A stretch of 64,000 nucleotides of DNA from Sinohyriopsis cumingii (Eukaryota; Mollusca; Bivalvia; Unionida; Unionidae), in contig CM068835.1 of assembly GCA_028554795.2 (NCBI GenBank), positions 30,444,311-30,508,310 of the forward strand, written 5' to 3'. Below, piece after piece: positions 36,896 through 50,690 of the stretch. The notes under the pieces are model-generated. The model saw nothing but the letters and a program-made list of their open reading frames with translations, searched no databases and was not told the origin of the DNA. Made by a program: the position numbers and the translations under genes. Position 1 is the first letter of the stretch. Every line of letters begins with the position of its first letter.

Positions 36896-38632
36896 CTTTT
36901 CATTAAGACAGTCATAATTGGATTCATTTTATTGAAAATATATTGCTATTCACATTTGAAACTATGCAGAGATCCTCAGAAGAAAATAAATGACAAGTGA
37001 TCAAGTTGTTTTTCACCATGTTTGGATGTAACATTTGTGTTATAAGTGTTCTGTTCCAAAATCAGATACATATTATGCCTATTTAGCCATACGTACATTC
37101 CATAATAAAGGTCATACAAAAATAGCAGATGTAGAATTTCCAACTTTTTTTTCTGAATTTTGTAAATCAGTGTGATGCCAGAATGTTGCTTTTGTATTCC
37201 TATGTAATATATTGGCAGCAGCTGGAAAAGTAGTCTTTATTAAGCATTGTATATTTTATGACATCTTTGATATCTATTTACAATAGCCTGATGCCATACA
37301 AAAGCACATGCTTTTTGCTGACTTGCGAATAAAAGAGGAAGTGTGCCAACTTTCTTGCCAAAGTTGCATGTACAGTGTATGTAAACAACCATTTGTGAAT
37401 GGAAATTTTTCTCTGTAAAGACAGGAAAATTGCATAAATAGTTATAAATTGGTGATTGAGTTCAAGTGTTGCCTCGGGGTTTTTAAGAACATTTTATTTT
37501 TTTTGTAAGAAAAGCAGTAAATGGAAAACTGGCCCATCTTTCATTAATATTATCACATAGAGTAATAAGATAAAGAGCAATTTTTAAAAGGTCCAATAGA
37601 AATGAAAAATCATATCAGTTTAAATATGCAAAGTTAATGATTATCAATTCGGTGAGCATTCACATGTGTTTCAAAATCTTTGAAAAGCACAAAATGCGAT
37701 CCTGTTATGTCTCCAATAATGGATTACATGATAGATAAACTGATCTTAAATTTAATATTCAATATACATGTAGTGTAGGATTGTTTTTTATATGATGATC
37801 AAAGTTGGATATTTTCAATATGTTGAGACAATTGTGGGACAAAGATCAAATTGGTATCCTGTTGCCATTAACACTAGTTTTGTCATTGCTATACCTCCTA
37901 AATTGCCTGAAGGATTGCAGTGAAACTTTACACTCAATTTGTCCAATGGTATACTTGGTTTTAAGTGAAAATGGTGATGCTGGGGCAGCCAGTTTGTCCG
38001 CTAGAGTGGCTATTTTAAAGATTTGATTACACGTCCTCCTGAGTGGATGGTGTTATATATATTCAGATTGTACTGGTTGGTGGCTTTTTACGAATTTTTA
38101 TATGTTATTACATTTCTCTTTTTTTTTAATTGACCTTAGTCCAAAATCAAGTTCATAGTCAATCTGACCAGTGACATTTATTTTGTAAACAACATAATAC
38201 ATTGCAAAGACTTCTCTATGATTATAGATTAAATATTTAAATGATTATGAATGTAGGCTTTTAGTTTTTCACTTGGAAATTCTTGAACTTGTTAATAACT
38301 TTGAATGTTTTAGAGAAGAGACTGACCTACATCCTCTGTTATTGTTTTATCTTTTTATGTCAATGTCGTTTACTTGAAAAATTACTCAGTCCTGCCTTAA
38401 CATCTGATGTGGAATCAGTCTTACTGTTACATTCAGTTTTTAATTTGGGTTGATTTATTTATTCAGATTATTATTCAGTGGAATTACAAAGCGCTCAATA
38501 ATATTTTCGGTCTAAACAGGGCTTTCATTAAATTTATATTTTATGGAGTCCCAAGGACCCCCACATGTGAATTTTATAGGATCCTTTCAAGATGTTAAAT
38601 GGTCCCACTTTATAGTTTCTGCAGTAAGGGGA

Positions 38633-38667
<35 letters not shown>

Positions 38668-39984
38668 CTCTCACAAGAATTTTGGTGAAAATATGAGTTC
38701 CACCAGCTCAAGTTGCAATCCCCTCTCAAAAACATGTTGGGCATACAAGAAGTGGATAAATGTCCGTTATAATGCCAGGAATAAAGAGATGCGAAACCAT
38801 ATCAGTTTTACTTATTTGTAATTCTTTCAATATTCATGTATTAAAATTGATATCCCATCAGTCAACTTGGGTAACGTTACACAAAGCCGTTTTTTAGACA
38901 TTAATACATCTTTCCCTTCAAAACAAAAATATCGGGCGAGGCGTCTTAATTACAGAACTGGATCATCACAAATTAATTTTAAATTTTGCAGTGAGCATTC
39001 ATGTGCTCAATCCTGAGTGCTGTATTACAATACTCTCATATTCTTATTTAAAGTTTGTAAAATGGTGTTGATTTGTTTTTTTCTTCTGATTTGACATGTT
39101 TGAAGTTTGCAAGATCCATCTGCTCTAACATTTGTTGTATAACATCCACAAGTCACACCGTAGAGCATCTTGCTTATAATCTGGCTCCATTTTCTATAAA
39201 ACCATAGTCTGGTCCAGAACCTAATTTTATTATGAATATAATGAATCTGTGAGGCAAAGTTCAAATTGATGAAACCCTTCTGTTTTCTTGTAAATAAAAT
39301 GGGTCATATAGTTGCTATAAATAGAAAACAAGGGAAATTCTTATGCAGTAGTGATGTTTTTAAAGCAGATTCTCAAATTTATACGAGAGAAATTGAAGAG
39401 ATGATACTAAACATGATAAACACAACTTTTTATTGATGTTTATTTATTATTTTTTTAATTTACCAAAACAGCATTATCAAAATACTGGAGAACATAAAAT
39501 GTAATTTGTTGAAAAAAAGCTAATGATTAGGACAAAAACATAATGGCGGTCATGTATGCTTTTAAACCCAAAAATACTTATCCATATTTACAAATGGCAT
39601 TTTATCCAAATCTCAATGTGAAAGCAACAAATGGTAGTAATATTTATTATCATACGGTTTATCATCTAATTTAATTTGAATTCTTTGTATGTTGTCCTTT
39701 CAAGATCACATGTACTACACTCAGAAATGAACACAATGCATAATTAACGAATATGACCTCAACAGGTGGAGTAGAAAATCCTTGGGACCTGTTTTTGAGA
39801 AATCTTGACTTTTTCTGCAGTGTGGAAATTGACTTGGTCAGCAGTTTTTATTGTGTCCTTCGGGACTCTTAGGCTGGGGTTTTAATGCAACATTTTTAAT
39901 TTTATTGTGTAAGGGATGCACATTTGTGCATTATTGGAAGCCCTGCTGAATGATTAATTTGGAATTATAGTGAATTCAGTCAGT
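36896..39984. other. Probable intronic DNA
   Basis: No recognised coding content; one short (GT)n(GA)n tract near 38634. Confidence 0.4.
38634..38667. repeat. (GT)n(GA)n microsatellite
   Basis: About ten GT units run directly into about seven GA units. Confidence 0.9.
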
Positions 39985-40260
39985 GATATTTTTTATGACT
40001 CTGTGGTCATAAAATAAGGGATAGAAAAGAGTGAGAAGCAACAAGCTTTGTAAACTTCAACAGGTTATTTATTTCCCTAGAATACAGCGTGTAAATATAA
40101 AAAAAACCCATAGTTTTGCAAATGAAATCCCAATCAATCCTAGAATTACAGACACAGCTCCTCATGAGTAATGTTCTGAATAAACTCTAATGGAAATCCA
40201 ATGCTGAAAGTGTTGATGTGCCTGTGGTGGCCTGTGCAGTGATGATGTTCCAATATTCTC
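39985..40260. repeat. Uninterrupted relative of the repeat hosting the Polinton
   Basis: The left part matches 9885-9994 and the right part matches 30369-30560 in the same order, with only a short A-run (about 40098-40106) where the Polinton sits in the other copy. It acts as a paralogous empty site. Confidence 0.7.
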
Positions 40261-42328
40261 TTGTTGTATCACAATAATACAATGCAAGAATATTTCCTTA
40301 TTTAAAATGTCAGTATAAATTCAAGTCTATGTTTCAATGAATTTTATTTTTGAAGAGTACTTTGTATTCACATAGATGAATCACTTGAATTAAAATATTT
40401 AAAATAAATGAATTACTGGATACAACAATAATACAATTTATTCTGCTAAGATCTTAGAGCATGAATGGATAATTTCTAGAAAAAGAAGATTGTAAAGTCC
40501 TCAACTTGACCTCAGGTGACTATTAGCATTTTCTAAATTAAACTTTTACCTAATGGAAAATAACCTTCTCGAAGCTTCTTAATGTTTAGTAGATACAAAA
40601 TCTCAGTTATACATGTAATTAGATTATAATATGTGATAAACACAATGACCCTGACTTAGACAAAGATAATAATCCTGATAACTAACCAATAAACGTAGAG
40701 AACATATTTAATCATGTATTATCTGTTTACAGAATTTTTAAAAATCAATGATTCAGGTGAAGCAGAAAATGAATTTGATTTTGGACAAGGTTAAGTCCAA
40801 CATACAATGATACATTATTAATGGCATATAATGAAATTTAAAAGAAACTTTAAAAAAAAAATCTAACTAACAATGCAAATTAAATATACATAACACATTT
40901 CAGATTATATTTTTATGTTGCATCAAAACACACTTAGCACATCACCACATTCCAGGCCATTGGAAGATTAGCACATTTAAGTCTATACATGCACATCATT
41001 ACATTCAGTGTTGGAATTTAGAACACCATTGGATTCAGTTGGAACTTAATAAATTTGGACTTGTGATAGAATGTTTAGGACTGTTTGGGATTTAATTCAC
41101 AATACTATAATTTCTTTTTAAATTTTCATTTTGTATTCTGGGGAAATAAACTATTCTGCTACTTAGTTTAAGACCACAGAGTTGTAACAATGGTCAGTAG
41201 TCACTTCAGCATCACATTTTGGGCAGAAACACTTGTTAATACTTCTTGTTGGTCCTAGGTAAAAATGGTGCCTGTATAATCTTTTGTGTGGCCACCATGG
41301 CAAACATTATTGCTACTCATACTGAACAGAAAGTAATAATATTGACCTTTGGTTTTCATCATAATGCTTTTTGTGATGTCTGGTTGTTAATAAGCGAAAA
41401 TGGTGACAATCAAACCTGCAAATGGTCACTAAGACAGCCATCTTGAAAACCATGTTATTGCTACTCCACCATCAATAACCATGGAGTTTCACAAAAATAC
41501 TTTTTGTGATATCTAGTTGGTCCTAAATAAAAATAGGAATAAAAAAAATGGTTCTGATCAGACATCCAGTATGGCTACCATATCAGCTATCTTGAAAATC
41601 TTGTTATTGCAATGCAACAGATATAGTAAGTCATAACAGCTTGGGGGTTACACAAGAAGACTTATGATATCTAGATGATTCTCAATTACACTGGTGCTGA
41701 TCTGACTACCATTATGGTTGCCATGGTGACCATTTGGTAAATCTTGTTCTTCCTTCTCCTAGGAGGAAGGTCAAATCATTATGGGGGTTTGTGTAAAACA
41801 ATTTCTCAAAGTTGGAATCTTGTTTTTGAAAATTAACAACCTTTTACAAAATTGGAAGAAAAAATAACTGTATTTTTATGTGTTTTATCCAACTAGATCC
41901 AGAAATTGTTCCAACAGTCGTTACAACTGTTGCAGTGATGCATGCTTTTGTAATAGCATTAACGCTATCCAATACATGCAAGTACACACATACACACAAG
42001 AAGCTGTTAATTGATTTACCTTATTGTTTTAATCACATATTAAATGAAAAATATTTGGTTTGATGAGGGTACACAAAGTGTGTAGAGGTCATCATTAGAG
42101 AGAGACCGACTCTAAGGATCACGTGAGTGCAGAGAAAATGATTTTGAGTATGAACATAAACAGTAAGTATGATGAAACTGTAACATGAGGTACAGTACAT
42201 GTCTGTGACCATGATATATTTTTGTTAAGAACTAATTTGTTACCAAGTCATCAGAATTTAGTTATTACTTGCATTCTACAGGAATTTATTGATAGGTCTT
42301 TCTGCTTTGTAAAATATTAACAATAACA
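40261..42328. other. Probable intronic DNA with weak internal repetition
   Basis: Degenerate repeats near 41240-41720 share TTTTGTGAT(A/G)TCT and CATCTTGAAAA(C/T)C at irregular spacing. No gene recognised. Confidence 0.4.
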
Positions 42329-42624
42329 GTCTGATTAAAATCAGATCTGCTCTGTCCTACATAAAGATCTGACAGCGACCGCTTCGAGTCATGTTCTGGT
42401 GACCTGTGTTATCATAATTGCTGATTTTATTAACCAGTCAGATAAAGTTTGGGAGACTGTACAGAATGGCTGAAGAACATCAATATGTGTTAAATGATTT
42501 GATTCACTTTAAAATTTCTGAATGCTGTATTTCCATTGGCTAATTCAAAGGTCACCACACATAACCCCTATGCAGTCCCTGTCAGATCTTCATTTAGGAC
42601 ATTGAAGTTCTGATTTTAATCAGA
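42329..42624. mobile_element. MITE with ~48-bp inverted termini
   Basis: The left end has TCTGATTAAAATCAGA and GTCCTACATAAAGATCTGAC; the right end is its inverse (GTCAGATCTTCATTTAGGAC then TCTGATTTTAATCAGA). The ~200-bp centre has no coding capacity. Superfamily not determined. Confidence 0.7.
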
Positions 42625-44084
42625 TTGAGAATAATAATAATAACAAAATTACTTGTTTTTGAAAATGTTTGTCAAATTGATGACATGAAATATTGCTGAT
42701 GTATGAACAAAAATGAATTAAAATCTTTTCTACACCGTAGAGCTTCACCCTCTAAGGTCCCAAACAGACCTTGTAACAGTCATGTGTTCCATTGGAAGCT
42801 CTGCTAATTAATGCATTTACAGGAATAACCCATTGCATAATGATCAATGGTTTGTTGTATGAGACAAGGATCCATGATGAGAGAGAATTTGAGATGACGA
42901 CTTACCTGTTTTATTCTAGCATTTAAAGTATTGAAATACCTGCAGGAATCTTGTCAGATATCTTGCAATATTTATTTTTTCCAGACTGCCATGAGGCATT
43001 CACCCTGAAAAACATGTCTAAAGGCCAGTCTGAAATTTGCATGTATATTCCACTTTATAAAAATTGGGTTCCAGAGCTACTTTATTACCTTTTTTTGGTG
43101 ATTTTGTACTGGACTACACCATACAGCAAACAAGTAAAGAATAAAGTTGTAAATTAACCTCTCTTCCATCAAACCAAAATAGTTAAAATTATGCATGGGC
43201 ACAGTGAGTGCACAGCATTGATTAAAAAAATACTAATTTCACATGTCTTTCACTATAATAAAAGAGTATTATAGATGCCTGTACACCAAGGACAGTGTTT
43301 ATCACAGAGTGGCATTTATAAACGGGTTTCACTGTATCCAAGTACTAAAGCCATCTTTTGAGGACATGAGCAGAGACCAAAAGGTCACACAATCCATAGC
43401 GCTAATTTTGTATGCATTTGCTGCCCTCGGCATTCTGCATATTTTTGCCTTGTAGTCTCTGATATCCTTGGTAGACAAAATTACTTAAAGAAATATGAAA
43501 AAACAAAAGATTACGAAAAATTGCAGAGTATGAGGGGAAATTATGGAAGTAATGCAAATGAACAGAAAAAGTCAGTACAAGGCAGAATGTTTAGGTACAT
43601 ACATGTATTCATACATGGTTTATCATTTGTATAAAGTAGCAAAAATGATGTAATCAGTGCTGTTGAAAAAGAAAATTGCCTTTAAATGAATGCATATCTG
43701 ACCTTTGTAGGAACTATGTTCATACAAGATGTCACAAATCAACACCACAAAAGTAGTCTAATCTTTAGTCTGAGATTCCTCTCACCTTTCCCTCCCCATT
43801 TTAGATATTTTTACATTTATGTTGGAGTGTGGTGAAATAGCCAATAGCCTGTTATTGGCTTACCAGAGGGCCTAGCAAACTGAAATGCCCTCACATTGAG
43901 CCGTACCTGCATGGAATCAAAAAGATGATCTATTTTCTCAATAATTACAGTTATAACATTTGTTGTGTATTTAATCCACTGACAAAACTACAGCGATGAT
44001 GAAATTTGACCTGGTACTTGGAATTTGCATTGCTTGTCACTGGCAAAGAGTTCACTTGTAAATAATTAAGGTTTTTACATGCAC
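42625..44084. other. Probable intronic DNA
   Basis: No recognised gene or repeat. Confidence 0.4.
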
Positions 44085-44258
44085 CACATAAAATGTTAGA
44101 GTCACAGTCTTTAACTTCATTGCCAGTAGCTTCTCTTGGGCCGGTGGTTCTTCCCTGTGTTTTCCAGGGTTCTTCCTCCACCAGTTATACTGGCCGCCAT
44201 GTAAAGCCTATCTTGTGCTGAAAAATGGTGTTAAACCCTAGAACAACAACAACAACTT
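44085..44258 (+). repeat. SINE family A copy, head truncated
   Basis: Contains the family body in plus orientation (GCCAGTAGC, GGTTCTTCCCTGTGTTTTCC, GCCGCCATGTAAAGCC, CTGAAAAATGGTGTTAAACC) and ends in (AAC)n. Confidence 0.8.
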
Positions 44259-44608
44259 TAGCTTCAGCATGACTTATAAAAAATCACAACTTGCAGACAT
44301 CCATAACCAAGCCAGTCCCTCAGCAAACAAACATGGTTGTTAATTTGTTTTTAACATGAAGCAGAAATAGGGTGTTTTATGTTTTTTTGCTTTGCACACC
44401 AATACCAGTAATTAGTCACAAACTAAACAACCAGAAGGAGTGCTGGCTTATCACATTGATGGTTTCATGCATTGTTTTGACAGCAACTACACATCATTAA
44501 ACTGACCACTAAGCTCCCTCACTTGCTAACCTGCATCTCCTATCCAGCACTATGTTTCAGTAATTTGTTAACCAGGAGAACTCTAGCCTTAACTGTAAGT
44601 TGTCTTCT

Positions 44609-45224
44609 TTAACTCATTAACCCCTTGAAGTTTTTGTCGTTTTCACCTGAAATGCGAGTAGGAAACTCATTTTGTGGGCTATTTGTGAATACATCCTTCC
44701 AAGTGATTTCCCATTAACCTAATACCTAGTTGTGTTAGAAACATCATTTTTCATTGGCTATTTAGCTCGTGCATGAGCAGAAGGGTAAAAGATGGAGTTC
44801 TTTTTTTTTCTTTCTTTTATTTTGCTTAACAGACCCATCATTTTCGTATCGAGACCACTCTTTATTCCAAATGTCCTCTTATCCTACTTTTTGCAAAGGT
44901 TCATCTATCTGTATGCAGTTCAGATTGGTCTTCCTTGGATCTGAGGCTCAAGGGTCTAAAATCTGGACACAAAATCAGATTTCGACCCTGGGCAAATTTT
45001 GGGTGGGAAAAAAATTGGGTCCAAAAAATTATGTTTTTCTCTCTGTATTGTGTAGTGTAACTAGAACATCCAGATTATTTGATATCATTGTAGAGCTACA
45101 TCTGTCTACCTTTCTATAATACTAACCACTTTTGTGTATCGTACATGATTTTGACGCTACAGAGCTCGGCAGTAGGCTACTACCTCCTGTCACATAAACG
45201 TGGCACCAGGGGTTAATGAGTTAA
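44609..45224. mobile_element. TTAA-flanked MITE, piggyBac-like
   Basis: TTAA-CTCATTAACCCC at the left (44609-44624) is mirrored by GGGGTTAATGAG-TTAA at the right (45209-45224). TTAA duplications are characteristic of piggyBac transposons. No transposase is encoded in the ~610 bp. Confidence 0.75.
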
Positions 45225-47094
45225 AAGATTAGAGAGGCAGAATTACATCATATGTATACTGTATACCATTGTGCCACCACAGTAAATCAAAGGGCTACAC
45301 TGTTCCTCTGGTGCTGTGTTGTTGTCAATCACTGATCAAAGTTGACTGCTGGGATATGGGACTACAATTGCATGAAAAGAATAGATTGGCTTCTGACACA
45401 AATTGACATTGAAACAGTGACATTTTAAGACTTAAAACATTTACTGTTTGTACACCAATACCAAGAGTCAAATATTTTCTTGGTACAGCTAGACATTTTA
45501 TCAGTAAAAACTGGCATATACCAGTGTAATGGAATCTCTGGTTGAAAGATGTAAAAATTTCAGGAAACGTCAACCTGGTACCCGTCAATCCTACTGATCA
45601 GTTACCTGGGTACCTGATTAAAGGGAAATTACATTAAATGTGAGCTGAAATGCTTTGTTGTAAGTTCATACATGTCAACCTCTTGAGAGGTATAAATGTA
45701 ATTATTACTAATATGAGTGGCAAAAAAGTGCAATCCAAGCATAAAAAGAGTAATCTGTATATTACATGGCATAATTACAGAAAACCCTATAAGAAATGTA
45801 CATTTATTTTTGCTTTTTCCTGCATCTGAAGTTTGTTGAAATTCTTGTCACAAATCGGATTAGCATGAAAATACAGGCACAAAACAAAAAGATAAATTAT
45901 TTGTACACAACATTCAACATCCATTTGAACTAGTCTACATCACATGTTTAACTGTCACTTAAAGATTGTTGTTGTTGTAGGGTTTAACACCATTTTTCAG
46001 CACGTGATAGGGTATACATGGCGACCAGTATTAATAGTGGAGGAAGAACCCGGGAAAACCCCGGAAAGAACAACCGACCCATGGGAAGCTACTGGCAAGC
46101 TTTCTCACATACCCACGTTGACTGAATTCTGAATGCTGTATTAAATCACTGTCAAATTCTTCTTCTAAAATTTGTAAAGCACCGTTGATCCTTTTTCTGA
46201 TGCAACGTGTTCTTCAGTTTAACAGAATCCCTGTCCTTTGACATTTTAGTCATATAACATCCACAAGTCACATCGATTCTCACTTAATATTTGGTGCCAT
46301 GTTGTTTTTCTTAAATGTAGACTGGTCTGCAACTTTAGTGTGCATCAGATGATAATGAATCTGTGATACATGGTTTCAAATTCAAGGAAACTGTTCAACA
46401 TACATAGCCAAATGGTCATACACATTGAAAATGTAAGATCAGTTAATGGAGGTCTATGATGAATAAATGTACAGCAGCCAATATTTACATGACGTGAACC
46501 TTGAACTGTAGTTGTTATTATGTGTCTCACTGGTTCCTGATGTTGCCAGATATAATCTTTGATCTGAACTTGGAATCATGGAATTGTTTACTATTTTTGT
46601 TGCATGAAATAAATGGGTACCCTATAGCTAATTTTATTACCCAGGTAATGATGAACATGTTGGTACCAGTGGACCTGTTGACACCTTTACTCAGGTTAAT
46701 GATGTGTAATGACTTGAGCTGAATATATCCAGAGTGGAAAATTTCATAAGGAAGCCTTTTTCTGGCACACAAGAAAATCGTAAATGTACACGTCAATACT
46801 TTTCAGGGCAGAATTTAGTGACTACTTTGAAAGTTTGTGTGTCATCCTAGACAAAAGACTGCATTATGCCAGCACCTGAGATATCAAAAGTGCTTCAGAT
46901 AGCTAGTGAAATCTTTTAAAATTGGTGCAAAACTAAACTTCAGTGTTAGTACACCAAAAGAAAAAATAGGTGCAGTATATGACAGTGTTTGATCCATAGG
47001 ATACAGATGTACTGGTAATAGTGGGATGGACTTAGCCCCCACTTCCATAACCAGTCTGAAATGTCAGCCTGTATAATTTTTGTTTTATTCTCAG
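45225..47094. other. Probable intronic DNA with one SINE copy
   Basis: No recognised gene; the SINE at 45966 is listed separately. Confidence 0.4.
45966..46130 (-). repeat. SINE family A copy, head truncated
   Basis: GTTGTTGTTGT (tail) followed by the inverse of the family body up to the GCTACTGGCAAGC region. Confidence 0.8.
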
Positions 47095-47220
47095 GTTCCT
47101 CGTTTGATTTTGTGTCTCATCTCCATTGCTATGTGGAAGGCAACTGCAGGTGCAAATGTCAAGGTGGCTGCCCCTCCCTCAGGAGGTGATGATGACTGGG
47201 AGACAGAACCTGATTTTGTG
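47095..47220 (+). CDS. CTTN: Cortactin, first coding exon
   Basis: The exon runs from acceptor ...TTCTCAG (ending 47094) to donor GTATGT (47221). It has 36 nt of untranslated leader and ATG 47131, then 30 codons: MWKATAG..., an acidic stretch and DDDWETEPDFV. This is the N-terminal acidic region of cortactin/HS1; the DDW motif binds and activates the Arp2/3 complex, promoting branched actin. The exon ends in phase 0. The next coding exon is at 51696. Confidence 0.9.
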
Positions 47221-47860
47221 GTATGTACTAAACTCTGGCCATACATGTTTCTTGACAATAATTTCTTCACAATCATGCTGTCTGATGGAAAGGTGTTATT
47301 GAATGCAAGGCTTATGCAGGAAAAGTTCCCATCTTATTGTAACATAAACTTGGCTTGCTGCTGAGTCTTTTAAATATGACATTTTTGCAGTTAGTAAACT
47401 AAATCCAGTACATAGTTCTGCATAATGAATGCAAATGACTTCCAATTCATCTGAACACGTAAAAGGTTCCTGTGATACTTGGAAATCAGGAAAAGACCAG
47501 GAAAAATATAGCTTTGTTCCTGACCTGGAAAAACCCTTTAATTTTTCAAATTGTCGCAGAATAGAAACCATGTGGGTTTTTGGACTAAATGAATAAGGCA
47601 AACACAGTGTGAGAAAGATGGAAATTTATGAATGAATTAATAAAGAAAAATATATGATGTAAAAATACAATGATTCTCTCATGCTCTCAACATACGATTT
47701 ACTCAAATCACTCTACACAACATTCACACATCGAAAATAAACCAAAAATATTAAATCAATATGAAGTACAGATCCAAGAAACCTCATGGACTGCAGTTAC
47801 GCTTCAAACAGTATTTTACACTATAAGAGAGATTCACATAATCTCGAATATGAATTCTAT

Positions 47861-47950
47861 TAAGATTCAAAATAATCTTATGAACACAACTAAGATTCAA
47901 AATAATCTTATGAACATGACGAAGATTCAAAATAATCTTATGGATATAAA
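47861..47950. repeat. 30-bp tandem repeat, three copies
   Basis: Units beginning (T/G)AAGATTCAAAATAATCTTA start at 47861, 47891 and 47921. Each is itself palindromic (AAGATTnnnnnAATCTT). Confidence 0.9.
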
Positions 47951-50339
47951 AATGCAATGGAACAACAATTGATCCATACATATGCTTCTAGACCCCTTGT
48001 ACAGTCGCACGATTCCTTGGGTTGGCCCACAATCTTATCGACTGCTCGCACCCTTTATGAATCCACCAAGAGTACAGTCATACGTTACACGTACAGACAG
48101 CATACAGCACTTTTTAAAATTTGCTACGTCTACGTCCGTGGCACAGACATATGTACATACATACATACGTATCGACAGCACGCAGCATTAAATATTCTGG
48201 AAACTCCAGACAGCTCTAAACAACTTTAGACGGCTTCGGACAGCTTCAGACAGCTCTAGTCATATTCACAGTCACCTTGACAATCACACTTCATAGCGAC
48301 AGACACAATCACAGCGACAGTCACAATCAGCTACAATAACAGTCAGCTACAATAAAACCAAATTGGTCATAATAATAGTTTCTGTATAATCCCTAGATAT
48401 ATAATAATACTTTAACCTCTAGCAGTGACTTGTAATTCAAAGTTCAAATCTGCGTTGTGATAAATGCATTATTACACGATAAGACATTACAAACCGTATA
48501 AGCTTCACATATCAAATGAAAATGTAAATTTAACACTTACCCCTATGGCTGGAGAACAATGGAGAGTGTACACTCCTTGACGTGATCCAAAAATGACCAG
48601 TGTCGGTTTTAGAAATTGATCTTACTTAAATCCATAGGAGAGTGAGTACAAGTCGGGGTAGAATACCCGTGCATATCATGTTAGTAATGTTACCTCGTCG
48701 CAAGTAATCTATGGCTAGGTACATGTTAATACAGTCTCTTACCTGGAAAAACACATTCATCCTAGATAATGTTGTACGCATGTACAACGAGAAATAGTCA
48801 AATAGTTTTAAGACAAAACCAAGTTATTTCTTTGCCTAATTCTCTGACACAAATATTGATGAAAGTCAGGGAAAAAGGTGAATTTTCAGTTGCTACATAA
48901 TCATATAACAAATACATAATTGAGTCACAACTAACAGTTAAATTTATTGAGTTCTTGTGAGTTAAATTATTTTGAGGTCTTAGTGGAATTTTTGAAGGTT
49001 GCAGAACTCTTCAGTCAGTTGAGGTACAGTTGGTGTAAAAATCATTTGGTTGCATAAAAACATATTTGTATAGTTAATCCAATTGCTCGTGTGATCTTAT
49101 TAATATTAATAATCATATTAAACAGACCCTCAGAAATAAAAAATTCTCACAACCAGTCATGGAGAGAATTGCTCAAGCAAGAAGGCCCCAGTTCTGAAAG
49201 TGTATGAAGGTAAATGGAAATTTGTTACCTGGAGGTGTACACAAGAACACTAGTAATTGTAGAAATCTATACCTGAAATAACTAACTTCCAACTCTGGCT
49301 GTTCGACAAAATGCAGTTAAGACAAGCACCATCAGAGGTTGCTGTTCCATGATCATTGACTGGTACCTTCTTTCATCATAATGGAAGATTATATTGGATA
49401 AAACAAAATGTTTACCAACTTCCTCTCCAACTTTTATATACTGCCAAAAATGTTGGCTCTGCGCCCAATGCGGAACCTATCATGGGGTACTAGCTTGTTT
49501 GAAAAAAACTCCATTTAAAAACCACTGCTTTCAGGAGCATCTTTGGCTTACCTTTCATACAAGAACTGCTTCCTTATCACATTAATAAATGGCAGGCAGA
49601 GTCAGTGAAATACATGCCCTTTCAGTGTCCCCAAATTACATGCAGTTCCAACAAGACAGGTCAGTTTTACTTATGATGGTTCCCTCTATTATTGCCAAAA
49701 ATAGACTACCGCCCATGGGTAACCAGACCTTTGTACCTAAATCATTGTCTGTTCTGAACATTTCCATTTAAGGCCACTTACAAGATCTTGTATGAACCTT
49801 GAAGTGGTATCGTAAAAAGACAGTCATTCTGTCAAAGGAGATCATGCCATCATGCCTCTTTTTTACCTATCGGACAGGGACAGGACAATATAACCACGCA
49901 GACCCTTTTGTCCTGGATTAAATGGATTAAGCGGATTATTTGCCCTGAATATCAAGAAATAACTCCAACTCAGGTGAATTTGTTATGCATTTAGACTCAC
50001 AAGGTTATAATGGTTGTTAGAAACATCACCTTTGACTGGAACTGTTCTCTAACTTATATTATCCATGCTGTGGGACAGATATCTTTCATCCCAGTTGGCT
50101 CAGCTTGAGCTGTGATGAAACAAGTCACCTTTCCAGGTTATTCGACAATTTCATACGATGTGGCTTCATGACTTCCACTGGACTTGCAGGAGGGAATATT
50201 TTCCCTTTCCACAGCTGCTCTCTGACAGATGGAGTCTTCTCCAGTGGGGTTACCTAGAAGCAGTCTCACATACCTAGGGGACTGTAGATGGGATCTCTGG
50301 GGTAAGGGGATGTACCCCCTTCCACCTCTTATGTATTCT

Positions 50340-50690
50340 TCTAAGGTATTATGATTTGTGTAATGTATTTAAAAAAGAAACTAATTTTTTCTTGTAAAAT
50401 TTGTTTCTTTGCTAATATTTACCTAATCTTATTACACATACACCCGCCCACCCTCCCCACAGTTACATCCATATAGAAAGTGTCCGTTACACTTGTGTAG
50501 TAACTGAGATATTCACTGATTTTTCTCCAATCTCTGTATTAAGGGATCACTTGGCCAGACCACTACCTTGGTAGGTAGATAACTTTTCGCTCTTTTTTAG
50601 CTAAAAGTGTTATCTGGGAAGGCTGGATTAGCGAGGTAGTAATAGTTCTTATAAGATACTATGATTGGGTAAATATTTGCAAAGAATCGT
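50340..50690. repeat. Unclassified repeat with direct and inverted arms
   Basis: GATTGGGTAAATATTTGCAA (50663-50682) is the inverse, with few changes, of 50404-50427, and a looser direct copy lies at 50348-50383. A local palindrome (TAGATAACTTTTCGC... AGCTAAAAGTGTTATC) lies between. A DNA element or a DIRS-like terminus is possible. Confidence 0.4.
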
